DNA from: Streptomyces sp. CB02400
GTDB taxonomy: Bacteria; Actinomycetota; Actinomycetes; Streptomycetales; Streptomycetaceae
Length of the DNA stretch: 64,000 nt
Direction: 5' to 3'
NCBI RefSeq assembly: GCF_001905725.1
Contig: NZ_LIWB01000008.1
Span: 198,491 to 262,490, forward strand
Below, in pieces: positions 33,041-40,996 of the stretch. A program made the translations under genes and the position numbers. Under the pieces are notes generated by a model. It saw nothing but the letters and a program-made list of their open reading frames with translations. It was not told where the DNA came from and did not search any database. Each line of letters starts with the position of its first letter. Positions within the stretch are counted from its first letter, which is position 1.

Positions 33041-33858
33041 GCGCGGCCCAACTGACCGCACCGGCCGAGCACGGCCGTACGTACTGGATGCTCGCGGACT
33101 GCTGGAACATCGTCCGCCGCGGCCTCACCCACTACCGGCGCCAGCCCGTCAACATCGCCTGGCAGCTCGGCTTCCCGATCCTGTCGGTCCTCCTCTACGG
33201 CTATGTCTTCGGCAGCGCGATGACCGTGCCCGGCGGCGGGGACTACAAGGACTTCCTGATGCCGGGCATGTTCGTGATGACCATGGCGTTCGGCTTCATC
33301 AACACCGCGACCGTCGTCGTCTACGACTCCACCAAGGGGGTCATCGACCGGTTCCGCTCCATGCCGATGGCGTCGTCCGCGGTGGTGGCCGGGCGCGGGG
33401 TGACCGATCTGGTCGTCGCCTGCGCCGAGCTGGCCATCATGATGCTGACCGCGCTGGCCATGGGCTGGCGGCCGGACGGCGGCTGGGGCTTCCTGGCGGC
33501 GTTCGGGCTGCTGCTGTGGCTGCGGTTCGCGCTGATCTGGATCGGGGTCTGGCTGGGGCTGCTGGTGCCCAACCCGGAGGCCGCGGGCGGGCTGTTCGCG
33601 GTCGCGTTCCCGCTGACGATGATCTCCAGCATCTTCGTCGCCCCGCAGCTCATGCCGGACTGGCTGGGCTGGGTGGCGGCCTGGAACCCGATCTCCTCCA
33701 CGGCCGCCGCGGCCCGCGACCTGTTCGGCACGCCGGTCGGCGGCGGCGACTCCTGGGTCGAGCAGCACGCGCTGCTGATGGCGGGGGTGTGGCCGCTCGT
33801 GCTGACGGCGGTCTTCCTGCCGCTCGCGGTACGCCGTTTCCAGAAGCTCAGCCGGTGA
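33037..33858 (+). CDS. DrrB-like ABC exporter permease
   Basis: 273 aa ABC-2 type permease with six membrane helices. Motifs are the N-terminal amphipathic WNIVRRGLTHYRRQPVNI, FLMPGMFVMTMAFGFINTA, and the conserved RFRSMPMASSAVVAGRG stretch between helices 2 and 3. The last helices are followed by WNPISSTAAAARDLFG. It partners the ATPase encoded just upstream; the exported compound is unknown. Confidence 0.92.
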   Translation: MSAAQLTAPAEHGRTYWMLADCWNIVRRGLTHYRRQPVNIAWQLGFPILSVLLYGYVFGSAMTVPGGGDYKDFLMPGMFVMTMAFGFINTATVVVYDSTKGVIDRFRSMPMASSAVVAGRGVTDLVVACAELAIMMLTALAMGWRPDGGWGFLAAFGLLLWLRFALIWIGVWLGLLVPNPEAAGGLFAVAFPLTMISSIFVAPQLMPDWLGWVAAWNPISSTAAAARDLFGTPVGGGDSWVEQHALLMAGVWPLVLTAVFLPLAVRRFQKLSR

Positions 33859-33894
33859 GCTTCGGATTTTCGGGAGTGCTTCGGACATGAAGAA

Positions 33895-33933
33895 CGCCCT
33901 CCTGTTTCTCGGCGTCCGAGAAGCAGGAGGGCG
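33895..33933 (+). terminator. Strong terminator hairpin
   Basis: An 18-bp stem (33895-33912 with 33916-33933) with a single T-G mismatch and a 3-nt loop lies 36 nt past the permease stop. It likely ends the exporter operon. Confidence 0.75.
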
Positions 33934-33939
33934 GGCTCG

Positions 33940-34290
33940 GCGAGGATGTCGCGGCCGGCCTCGCTCTTGTAGGTCTCGTCGACGCTGCCGATACGAAGAG
34001 ACGCGGTTGTCCCACTCCACCGGAGCCACCCACTTCTGGTGGGGCCCGACTTCCGACAAGTCACCGCGGTGATCGAGGTCCGACACTCGGACCGGGTTGT
34101 TGTCGAGCAGCCCCGTGAAGTCCGCACTGTCGTCACACACACCGGCGCCACACCGGGGCGCGCGCAGCCCGGCGGACAGCCGAAGGTCCCTCCCGGGGTG
34201 AACGGCGCTTCCCGGCACGCTGGTTCACCGTGCGACGCCGCCGCTGCCTTCGTCGGACACGGGCAGGATTCCGTCACCAATGTGCTTAAA
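33940..34290 (-). pseudogene. Possible decayed crystallin/inhibitor-I36-like secreted protein gene
   Basis: The minus strand contains a signal-like stretch (LIIVASLSTLVTE), then GVCDDSADFTGLL, DHRGDLSEVG and WDNRVSS in one frame, continuing as LRIGSVDETYKSEAGRD after a shift of one base at about 33994. Strand pattern and spacing resemble beta/gamma-crystallin or I36 inhibitor domains. At least two frame changes are needed, so it is a remnant at best. The rest of the 595-bp gap before the lectin gene holds the terminator and an AT-rich promoter-like stretch (34275-34325). Confidence 0.3.
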
Positions 34291-34453
34291 CTGGCAACGA
34301 TGATCAGGAAATGATCTATTGGGTGTTCGCGGAGTACGCGAGGACCGCAGTCGGCCCGGAACGGGCCCGGGCCCCACCGCAACCGCACCGCTCGCCCTCT
34401 CCCGGAACGCGAGTTCCGGGCGCACTCGACCCCTGCACGAGGAGTACGGCAGA

Positions 34454-35425
34454 ATGCCGGAGCTGCCCAAACGGAACACAGGCCAGGACCGACGCGTGGA
34501 CTTACCACCGGACAGGCCTTCCGGTGTCAACGACGCGGCGAAGCTGGCGGCAGCCCGTGCCGCTCTCGCCCGTGCGGCTACGGCTCACCGAGCCGACACC
34601 GAGGGCGGCAAGGCAACTGCACGACCGGAGCCGCCCGCCCGTATCACCGGCCGCGACGAATCCGCCACTGGCCCGGCGGCGGCGCCGGACGACAGCCCTC
34701 GGTCCGGTCCACGCCGCCCACCCGCGAAGTGGATCGCCATCGCCTCCGTGGCCGTCGCGGTGATAATCGCCGGAGCGGTCGTCACGATCAGCGGGTCCCA
34801 GGGGGAGGACGATCGGCAGTCCAACGTCGCGGGCGAGCTGTACCAGTCCGATGCGACCGAACCTGAAGTCCCCGATGTGAAGCCGTCTTTGAGCGCTTCG
34901 GCGAGCGCGACCGCGTCGTCTCGGCCTCCTTCCACCGGCTCCCCCACGCCCTCCGGCCGGGAAACGGAACCGGGCACGGACAAGGCGGCGAAGAACGACG
35001 CGGACCCCACCGTGAGCAAGGCGCCGGACAAGGACGGAACCGGCCAGGCAGGCGGCTCGGCTCCCGACCCCGGGAGGGCGCTCGCGGTCGAAGCCTCCGG
35101 CAACTGCCTGACAGGCGCCGGTTCGGGGTCCGAACTCGTGGTCGCGGCCTGCACCGGCGCAGCCTCCCAGTCGTGGAACACCGGGTCCAACACGGCACTC
35201 CAGCAGGGTGACCTCTGCGCGACCGTCACCGGCACCGAGGACCGCGCACCGGTGGTCCTCGCACCGTGTGACCAGTCGGCAGCTCAGCGGTTCAGCCTGT
35301 CAGGAAAATCGTTGCTGTCCGCGTCGAGCGGCAAATGCCTGGACCTCTTCGGAGGGGCGTCCGGCACCCAGGTGGTGCTCTGGGAATGCAACGGCCGTGA
35401 CAACCAGCGGTGGAGTACTACCTGA
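34454..35425 (+). CDS. Membrane-anchored ricin B-type lectin protein
   Basis: 323 aa from ATG 34454 with GAGGAG upstream. Residues 1-92 are hydrophilic and probably cytoplasmic, and 93-113 form one membrane helix (AKWIAIASVAVAVIIAGAVV). A Ser/Thr/Pro-rich stalk (about 125-205) leads to a C-terminal ricin-type trefoil. That domain has three QxW-type repeats (SQSWNT, AQRFSL, NQRWST) and paired cysteines (GNCLTG, AACTG, GKCLDLFGG). A type II topology would display the carbohydrate-binding domain outside. Target sugars are unknown. Confidence 0.85.
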   Translation: MPELPKRNTGQDRRVDLPPDRPSGVNDAAKLAAARAALARAATAHRADTEGGKATARPEPPARITGRDESATGPAAAPDDSPRSGPRRPPAKWIAIASVAVAVIIAGAVVTISGSQGEDDRQSNVAGELYQSDATEPEVPDVKPSLSASASATASSRPPSTGSPTPSGRETEPGTDKAAKNDADPTVSKAPDKDGTGQAGGSAPDPGRALAVEASGNCLTGAGSGSELVVAACTGAASQSWNTGSNTALQQGDLCATVTGTEDRAPVVLAPCDQSAAQRFSLSGKSLLSASSGKCLDLFGGASGTQVVLWECNGRDNQRWSTT

Positions 35426-35483
35426 CCACTGCGCAGGGAGGGCCGGTCCGCCGGGGCCCGGACCTGGGTGGTGGGATGCTCCC

Positions 35484-35612
35484 GTGAGCCGCACCGTGGA
35501 GGGAACGACCGCTCACCGCCACCGCGTCCGGGGCACCCCCGCGGAGTCGGCCGCCTCCGGGCCCGACGCCCAGCAGGTGATCGCCCGCGTTCGCAGGAGC
35601 ATCAAGGTCTGA
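35484..35612 (+). CDS. Possible 42-aa peptide gene
   Basis: GTG 35484 opens a 42-codon frame ending in QQVIARVRRSIKV. Codon composition is compatible with coding, but there is no convincing ribosome-binding site or known family. It may be the end of a decayed gene. It lies between the lectin gene and the nuclease-family fragment. Confidence 0.25.
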   Translation: MSRTVEGTTAHRHRVRGTPAESAASGPDAQQVIARVRRSIKV

Positions 35613-35714
35613 GGACGTACGGCCGTACCACGTCGTCGTCGGTGCGCCAGGGCTTTGACGCGGGGCGGGGCGGCGGTACGTTCCAGCATGCCTCCTCGGC
35701 CGGGAAGGGCAGGC

Positions 35715-35832
35715 AACGGCCCACGGCCCGGCAGCGGATCAACGACTGCACCGACCTCGACGTGCTGGAGACCTGGCTCGACCGCTCCCTTAGTGCGCGG
35801 CGGACGCCGAGGAGTTGTCCGTCGAGGAGTAG
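35715..35832 (+). pseudogene. 3' fragment of a PD-(D/E)XK nuclease-family gene
   Basis: The frame reads RQRINDCTDLDVLETWLDRS, then after a one-base shift near 35795 continues ADAEELSVEE with a stop at 35830-35832. This matches the conserved C-terminal module of the family whose full-length member is at 8292-9332 (there RSRITDCTDPELLRLWLARAL). Only the last 40 residues survive. It marks past presence of a second copy. Confidence 0.6.
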
Positions 35833-35847
35833 GGCGTAGGGATGTGC

Positions 35848-35884
35848 GAGGGGCGCCCGGTGGATCGTCCACCGGGCGCCCCTC
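35848..35884 (-). terminator. serC terminator
   Basis: A perfect 17-bp stem (35848-35864 with 35868-35884) with loop TCG lies 16 nt beyond the serC stop. Confidence 0.85.
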
Positions 35885-35900
35885 ACTCGCGTATGGCGGG

Positions 35901-37019
35901 CTACAGCTGCTCGATGACGTAGTCGACGCACTTCGTCAGGGCCTCGACGTCCGCCGGGTCGATCGCCGGGAACATCGCGACGCGGAGCTGGTTGCGGCCG
36001 AGCTTGCGGTAGGGCTCGGTGTCGACGATGCCGTTGGCGCGCAGGACCTTGGCGACGGCGGCGGCGTCGATCTCGTCCGTGAAGTCGATCGTGCCGATGA
36101 CCTGGGAGCGCTTGGCCGGGTCGGTGACGAACGGGGTGGCGTGCTTGGACTCGTCCGCCCAGGCGTACAGGCGGGTCGAGGAGTCCTTCGTGCGGGCCGT
36201 GGACCAGTCGAGGCCGCCCTGGCCGTTGATCCACTCGAGCTGCTCGTTGAGCAGGAACAGGGTGGCCAGCGCCGGGGTGTTGTACGTCTGGTTCTTGCGG
36301 GAGTTGTCGATCGCCGTGGGGAGACTGAAGAACTCCGGGACGTGGCGGCCGGACGCGTGGATCCGCTCGGCGCGCTCGATCGCGGCCGGGGAGAACACGC
36401 CGATCCACAGGCCGCCGTCGGAGGCGAAGGACTTCTGCGGGGCGAAGTAGTAGACGTCCGTCTCGGCGATGTCGACCGGGAGGCCGCCCGCGCCGGAGGT
36501 GGCGTCCACCAGGACGAGGGAGCCCTCGTCGGCGCCGGCGACGCGCCTGATGGGCATGGCGACGCCGGTGGAGGTCTCGTTGTGGGTGAAGGCGTAGACG
36601 TCCACGCCGGCTTCGGCGGCCGCCTCGGGGTGCGTGCCCGGGTCGGCGGAGACGACCGTGGGGTCGGCGAGCCAGGGGGCGAGCTTGGCGGCCTTGGCGA
36701 ACTTGGAGCTGAACTCGCCGAAGGTGAGGTGCTGCGACTTGTTCTCGATCAGGCCGTGGGTCGCGACGTCCCAGAACGCGGTGGAGCCGCCGTTGCCGAG
36801 GACGACCTCGTAGCCGTCGGGGAGCCGGAACAGCTCGGAGATGCCCTCGCGCACCTTGCCGACCAGGTTCTTCACCGGGGCCTGGCGGTGGGAGGTGCCG
36901 AGCAGGGACGTGCCGGTCGCGGCCAGGGCGTCCAGCGCCTCCGTCCGCACCTTGGAGGGACCCGCGCCGAAACGTCCGTCGGCGGGCTTGATGTCAGCGG
37001 GAATCTGGATATCAGCCAC
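35901..37019 (-). CDS. serC: Phosphoserine aminotransferase
   Basis: 372 aa class-V PLP aminotransferase converting 3-phosphohydroxypyruvate to phosphoserine in serine synthesis. The PLP lysine is Lys196 in YFAPQKSFASDGG. The N-terminal RFGAGPSKVR and GTSHRQAPVKNLV segments and THNETSTGVAMPI are typical of the actinobacterial SerC branch (SerC_2). It is transcribed alone and ends at a perfect hairpin. Confidence 0.95.
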   Translation of the reverse strand: MADIQIPADIKPADGRFGAGPSKVRTEALDALAATGTSLLGTSHRQAPVKNLVGKVREGISELFRLPDGYEVVLGNGGSTAFWDVATHGLIENKSQHLTFGEFSSKFAKAAKLAPWLADPTVVSADPGTHPEAAAEAGVDVYAFTHNETSTGVAMPIRRVAGADEGSLVLVDATSGAGGLPVDIAETDVYYFAPQKSFASDGGLWIGVFSPAAIERAERIHASGRHVPEFFSLPTAIDNSRKNQTYNTPALATLFLLNEQLEWINGQGGLDWSTARTKDSSTRLYAWADESKHATPFVTDPAKRSQVIGTIDFTDEIDAAAVAKVLRANGIVDTEPYRKLGRNQLRVAMFPAIDPADVEALTKCVDYVIEQL

Positions 37020-37167
37020 GACCGGAGCCTAGCGGCTGCGGGAAACCCCGGCGAAACATCGTCCGTCCGCTGAGACGGGTGGTGGACGGGTGGTGGACGG
37101 GAGGGGGAGGGGAGGGGGGACGGGTGGCGGGCGGACCGGGGGGAGGCCCGGCCGCCACCCGCGTCGG

Positions 37168-38418
37168 TCACCCGCCGAGCTTCACCGGGAGCTCGAACAG
37201 GTCGTTCTGGGTGACCACCGGCTTGTTGCGCAGCTCGTCCGCCGGGACCGCCAGGTCCAGCTTCGGGAAGCGGGCGTACAGGGCCGGGAGGGCCACGCCC
37301 GCCTCCAGGCGGGAGAGCGCCGCACCGGGGCAGACGTGCGGGCCGTGGCCGAAGGAGATGTGCCGGTTGGTGATCTCGCGGGTGATGTCGAAGTCGCCGG
37401 CCGTCGGGCCGTGCGCCTGCTCGTCGCGGCCGATCGCGGCGTACGACACGATCAGCGCGTCACCCGCCGGGAGGACCTTGTCGCCCACCGGTATGTCCTC
37501 GGTCGCGAACCGGATCAGCACGTGGGACGTCGGCGTGGCGTACCGCAGCGTCTCCTCGACCACCGCCGACCAGTCCGCCTCGCCGGACAGCACCAGTTCC
37601 CGCTGCTCGGGGTGGAGTGACAGGTTGGCCACCGCGTTGACGATGAGGGAGATCGTCGTCTCGTGGCCGGCCGCCACCATGAGCTGGAGCGTGGCGACGA
37701 TCTCCTCGTCGGTGAGGCTGTCGCCGTCCTCCGACGCCTGGATGAGCGCGGAGGTCAGGTCGTCGCCCGGGTTCTCACGCTTGTGCGCCACCGTCTCGGC
37801 CATGATCCCGGCCAGCTCGGTCAGCGTCGCGACGACCTCCTCGGGCGGGGTCTGCGTGGAGAAGAACTTCTCGAAGAGTTCCTTCAGGCGCGGCAGCCGC
37901 TCCTCCGCGAGACCCATCAGGTCGGCGATGACGTACATCGGCAGCGGGTAGGCGAACGTCGCCTTCAGGTCCACCGTGTCGCCGGGCTGGGCGGCCACCT
38001 GGTTCAGCAGGCCCTCGGTCAGCTCGGTGATCCGCTCCCGCATCCGCTCCACCCGGCGCGGGGTGAGCGCCTGCGCGACCAGGGTGCGCAGCCGGCGGTG
38101 GTCGGAGCCGTCCACGGTGAGCATGGAGCGGGGCGGGTTGGCCAGCCCGATCAGCGGCCAGTCGGGGGCGATCTCGCCGCGCTGCCAGGCGGTCCAGACG
38201 TTGATGTCCTTCACCACGCGCGGGTCGGTGAGCAGCTTCTTCGCCTCGGCGTGGTGGGTGACCGCCCACACCGGCACGCCACCCGGCAGCGTCACGGCGG
38301 CCAGCGGCCCGGCGGCCCGCAGCGCCGCGCTCTCCCCGTCCAGGTCGGAGACGAAGGGGTCGAGGGGGATACGGGTCTGTCCGGTGTCGGTCGTCATGGT
38401 GTCCGTACCAGCCGTCAT
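37168..38418 (-). CDS. Cytochrome P450, CYP154-like (last gene of the conservon operon)
   Basis: 416 aa from the ATG at 38416-38418. The I-helix oxygen-binding motif is AGHETT (250-255), ExxR is ETLR (289-292) and the heme ligand is Cys363 in FGHGPHVCPG, so a conventional active site is present. It overlaps the CYP157-like gene by 4 bp. In Streptomyces, CYP154 and CYP157 members occur in pairs behind cvnD. The substrate is unknown; an electron-transfer partner is not encoded nearby. Confidence 0.9.
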   Translation of the reverse strand: MTAGTDTMTTDTGQTRIPLDPFVSDLDGESAALRAAGPLAAVTLPGGVPVWAVTHHAEAKKLLTDPRVVKDINVWTAWQRGEIAPDWPLIGLANPPRSMLTVDGSDHRRLRTLVAQALTPRRVERMRERITELTEGLLNQVAAQPGDTVDLKATFAYPLPMYVIADLMGLAEERLPRLKELFEKFFSTQTPPEEVVATLTELAGIMAETVAHKRENPGDDLTSALIQASEDGDSLTDEEIVATLQLMVAAGHETTISLIVNAVANLSLHPEQRELVLSGEADWSAVVEETLRYATPTSHVLIRFATEDIPVGDKVLPAGDALIVSYAAIGRDEQAHGPTAGDFDITREITNRHISFGHGPHVCPGAALSRLEAGVALPALYARFPKLDLAVPADELRNKPVVTQNDLFELPVKLGG

Positions 38419-39650
38419 GCGAGCGAGCCTCCAAGGGCGGGAGTGGGTGTGAACGTGACCGGGAGTTCGGACAGTCCGCGCAGCCACGGCGACGGGCGGC
38501 GGGTCAGCTTCGCGGCCGGCACCGCGAGGTCGATGTCCGGCAGCCGGTCCAGTACGACCTCGATGCCGGTCCGGGCGATCACCTCGGCGATCTCCTGCGC
38601 CGGGAACGGACAGCGGTGCTCCCCGTGACCGAAGGAGAAGTGCGCGCTGTTTCCGCCGGTCAGCGCCGAGCCGTCGGTCCGCACCTGGGGGTCGGAGTTG
38701 GCGCCCTGGAGACCGAGCAGCAGCATGTCGCCGGCGCGGACGCGGCGACCGCCGAGCTGGGTGTCGCGGGACGCCCAGCGGGCGGCCACGTTCTGGGTCG
38801 GCGTGTCCTCCCACAGCACCTCGTTCATCGCCTCGGCGATGCTGTTGCGGCCCCCGAAGAGGGAGGCGGCGAACCGGGCGTCGGTGAGCATCAGGTGCAG
38901 CGAGTTGCCGATCCAGTCGGCGGTCGGCTGGTGCCCGGCCGCCATCATCACCATCAGGTCCTGGCCGATCTCCTCCTCGGTGAAGCCCGAGGTGTCGGCG
39001 AGCATCCGGGACACGACGTCCTCGGCGGGCGCGCTCTTGCGGGCGGCCACCAGCTCCGTCATCGACGTGAACAGGTGGGTCTGGCCCGCCAGCGCCCGCT
39101 CCCGCCCGTCGATCATGTCGTTGAGGGCGGTGACCAGGGCCGGGCCCTCCTCGTCGGAGAAGCCGTAGAGCCGGGCCAGCACCCGCACCGGCAGCAGCAT
39201 CGCGAACTCGCCGATCAGGTCGGCGGTGCCCCTGGGGCAGATGCCGTCGATCAGCTCGTCCGCGAACTTCTCGGCGTACCCGCGCAGTTCGAACGGGTCG
39301 ACCGCCTCCAGCGCGTTCCCCAGCATCCCGGCCCGCTCACGGTGCCGCTCGCCGACGGTGTAGAGGATCGACGGCTGCTTGCGGCCGATCATCGGCAGCA
39401 GCGGCCAGTCGTCGGGGATGTTCTCCCACTGGTTCCACAGGTCGGAGTCGCGGCTGAACAGCACCGGGTCGCCGGTGATCTGGTGCAGCTCGCGGTAGCC
39501 GAGCACCAGCCACGCCGGTGCGTCCCCGTCCAGCACCACCGGGACGACGCTGCCGTGCTCGCGCCGCATCTCCCGGTACACGCGGGCCGGGTCGTCCTGG
39601 AGCAGGGACCCTTGGAAACGGACGGCGTTGGGGACGGAGGCGGGACTCAC
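38415..39650 (-). CDS. Cytochrome P450, CYP157-like, lacking ExxR
   Basis: 411 aa from the GTG at 39648-39650, overlapping cvnD by 4 bp (GTGA). The heme-binding loop is FSFGHGEHRCPFP with Cys347, but the K-helix position reads EVLW (277-280) instead of ExxR, and the I helix has AGHQPT rather than the AG-x-D/E-T-T form. Loss of ExxR is a published property of the CYP157 family, so this is a family trait rather than decay. Its catalytic competence is open. It probably works with the CYP154-like partner or in signalling with the conservon. Confidence 0.9.
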   Translation of the reverse strand: MSPASVPNAVRFQGSLLQDDPARVYREMRREHGSVVPVVLDGDAPAWLVLGYRELHQITGDPVLFSRDSDLWNQWENIPDDWPLLPMIGRKQPSILYTVGERHRERAGMLGNALEAVDPFELRGYAEKFADELIDGICPRGTADLIGEFAMLLPVRVLARLYGFSDEEGPALVTALNDMIDGRERALAGQTHLFTSMTELVAARKSAPAEDVVSRMLADTSGFTEEEIGQDLMVMMAAGHQPTADWIGNSLHLMLTDARFAASLFGGRNSIAEAMNEVLWEDTPTQNVAARWASRDTQLGGRRVRAGDMLLLGLQGANSDPQVRTDGSALTGGNSAHFSFGHGEHRCPFPAQEIAEVIARTGIEVVLDRLPDIDLAVPAAKLTRRPSPWLRGLSELPVTFTPTPALGGSLA

Positions 39651-40264
39651 ACCAGCTCCTGACGGGGGGCTCGGGCCGGGTCGGCGTACAGGGCCTGGAT
39701 GTGCTCCACCAGCGTGATCAGCACGATCTTGCTGGACTCCCGGGAGCGTGCGTCGCAGTTGACCAGCGGCACGTGCGGGTCGAGGTCGAGGGCCTCGCGG
39801 ATCTGCTGGGGGGTGAAGGTGGCGCCGCCGAAGTCGTTGCACGCCACGATGAACGGCGTGCCGTGCTTCTCCAGCCGGTCGATGGCGTACCAGGAGTCGT
39901 CGATGCGCCGGGTGTCGACCAGGACGACCGCGCCGAGCGTGCCGGAGAACAGCCGGTCCCACAGGAACCAGAAGCGTTCCTGGCCCGGCGCCCCGAACAG
40001 GTACAGCACATTGCGGGTGTCGAGGGTGATGCGGCCGAAGTCGAAGGCGACGGTGGTCGCGGTCTTGCCGCTCACCCCGCTGGTGTCGTCGACGGCCTCC
40101 CCGGCCTGGGTCATCGTCTCCTCGGTGTTGAGGGGACGGATCTCGCTGACCGAGCGGACCATCGTCGTCTTGCCGGCGCCGAAGCCGCCCACGACCACGA
40201 TCTTCAGGCCGTTGTCGGCCGACGCGCCCAGCGGCGTACGCGTCTCAGAGGTTGCGGAGTCCAA
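39647..40264 (-). CDS. cvnD: Conservon Ras-like GTPase CvnD
   Basis: 205 aa. The P-loop is GGFGAGKTT (26-34), followed by switch-like TTVAFDFGRITL, LFGAPGQERFWF (the D-x-x-G-equivalent region) and ACNDFGGA, placing it with the small GTPases of actinobacterial conservons. The start is a TTG whose complement is 40262-40264, 20 bp inside cvnC. CvnD is thought to sit in a membrane complex with CvnA-C, analogous to eukaryotic G-protein signalling. Confidence 0.93.
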   Translation of the reverse strand: MDSATSETRTPLGASADNGLKIVVVGGFGAGKTTMVRSVSEIRPLNTEETMTQAGEAVDDTSGVSGKTATTVAFDFGRITLDTRNVLYLFGAPGQERFWFLWDRLFSGTLGAVVLVDTRRIDDSWYAIDRLEKHGTPFIVACNDFGGATFTPQQIREALDLDPHVPLVNCDARSRESSKIVLITLVEHIQALYADPARAPRQELV

Positions 40265-40592
40265 CGAGCACCTGCTCCAGGATGTCGGGGTCGGGTACGG
40301 CGGCCTTGCGGGGGTGACGGGCGCTGACCCGGCCCGCCGCCTGCAGGTCGGAGAGCAGGATCCGGGTGATGCTCACGGGCAGCTTCAGCTCGGCCGCGAT
40401 CTCCACGACCGCCGTGGGGCGTTCGGTCAGCCGCAGGATCGCCGCGTGCTCGGACTGCATGCCGGGCACCGGATCGCACTCGGCGACGACCAGGGTCACC
40501 AGGTCGAAGGGATTGTCGGGACCGGACCGGCTGCGCCCTCCGGTGAGGGTGTAGAGCCGGTCGGGGGAGTCGTCCCTGCCGGGCCTGCTCAT
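40245..40592 (-). CDS. cvnC: Conservon DUF742 protein CvnC
   Basis: 115 aa DUF742. Characteristic segments are LYTLTGGRS, FDLVTLVVAE, the winged-helix-like LTERPTAVVEIAAELKLPVS and ITRILLSDLQAAGRV, ending DILEQVLVGLRNL. It overlaps cvnB by 4 bp and cvnD by 20 bp. The likely role is a scaffold between the roadblock protein and the GTPase. Confidence 0.92.
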   Translation of the reverse strand: MSRPGRDDSPDRLYTLTGGRSRSGPDNPFDLVTLVVAECDPVPGMQSEHAAILRLTERPTAVVEIAAELKLPVSITRILLSDLQAAGRVSARHPRKAAVPDPDILEQVLVGLRNL

Positions 40593-40996
40593 GAGGTGCG
40601 CGGCTGCGCGGTCAGGTGCTCGCCGAGCTGCTCGACGAGCTCGCTCATGTTGTGCCCGACGAGCCCGGCGTCCGCGTCCTCGGTGGTGACGACGGCCAGG
40701 TGCGCGCCCTCGCCGGCCTCCACGATGAACAGCACACCGCCGTAGAACTCGGTCATCGCCGAGCGCACGCCGCCGCTGCCGTCGCCGAACTCGACGGACG
40801 CGCCGTGCGACAGCGACTGGATGCCGGCGGCGATCGCGGCGAGCTGGTCGGCCTGGTCGGCGGACAGCTCCGGGGTGCGGCACAGTTTCAGGCCGTCACG
40901 GGAGAGCACGAGCGCGTGCCGTGCGCCCGGCGTTCGCTCCAGCAGGCCCTCTATCAGCCAGGTGAGCTTCTCGTCGGCGGTCGTCGTGCCGGTCAT
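40589..40996 (-). CDS. cvnB: Conservon roadblock/LC7 protein CvnB
   Basis: 135 aa roadblock/LC7 fold, as in GTPase-activating MglB: LTWLIEGLLERTPGARHALV, SRDGLKLCRTPELSAD, and GVLFIVEAGEGAHLAVVT. Such proteins regulate the nucleotide state of partner GTPases, here presumably CvnD. It overlaps cvnA by 4 bp. Confidence 0.93.
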   Translation of the reverse strand: MTGTTTADEKLTWLIEGLLERTPGARHALVLSRDGLKLCRTPELSADQADQLAAIAAGIQSLSHGASVEFGDGSGGVRSAMTEFYGGVLFIVEAGEGAHLAVVTTEDADAGLVGHNMSELVEQLGEHLTAQPRTS

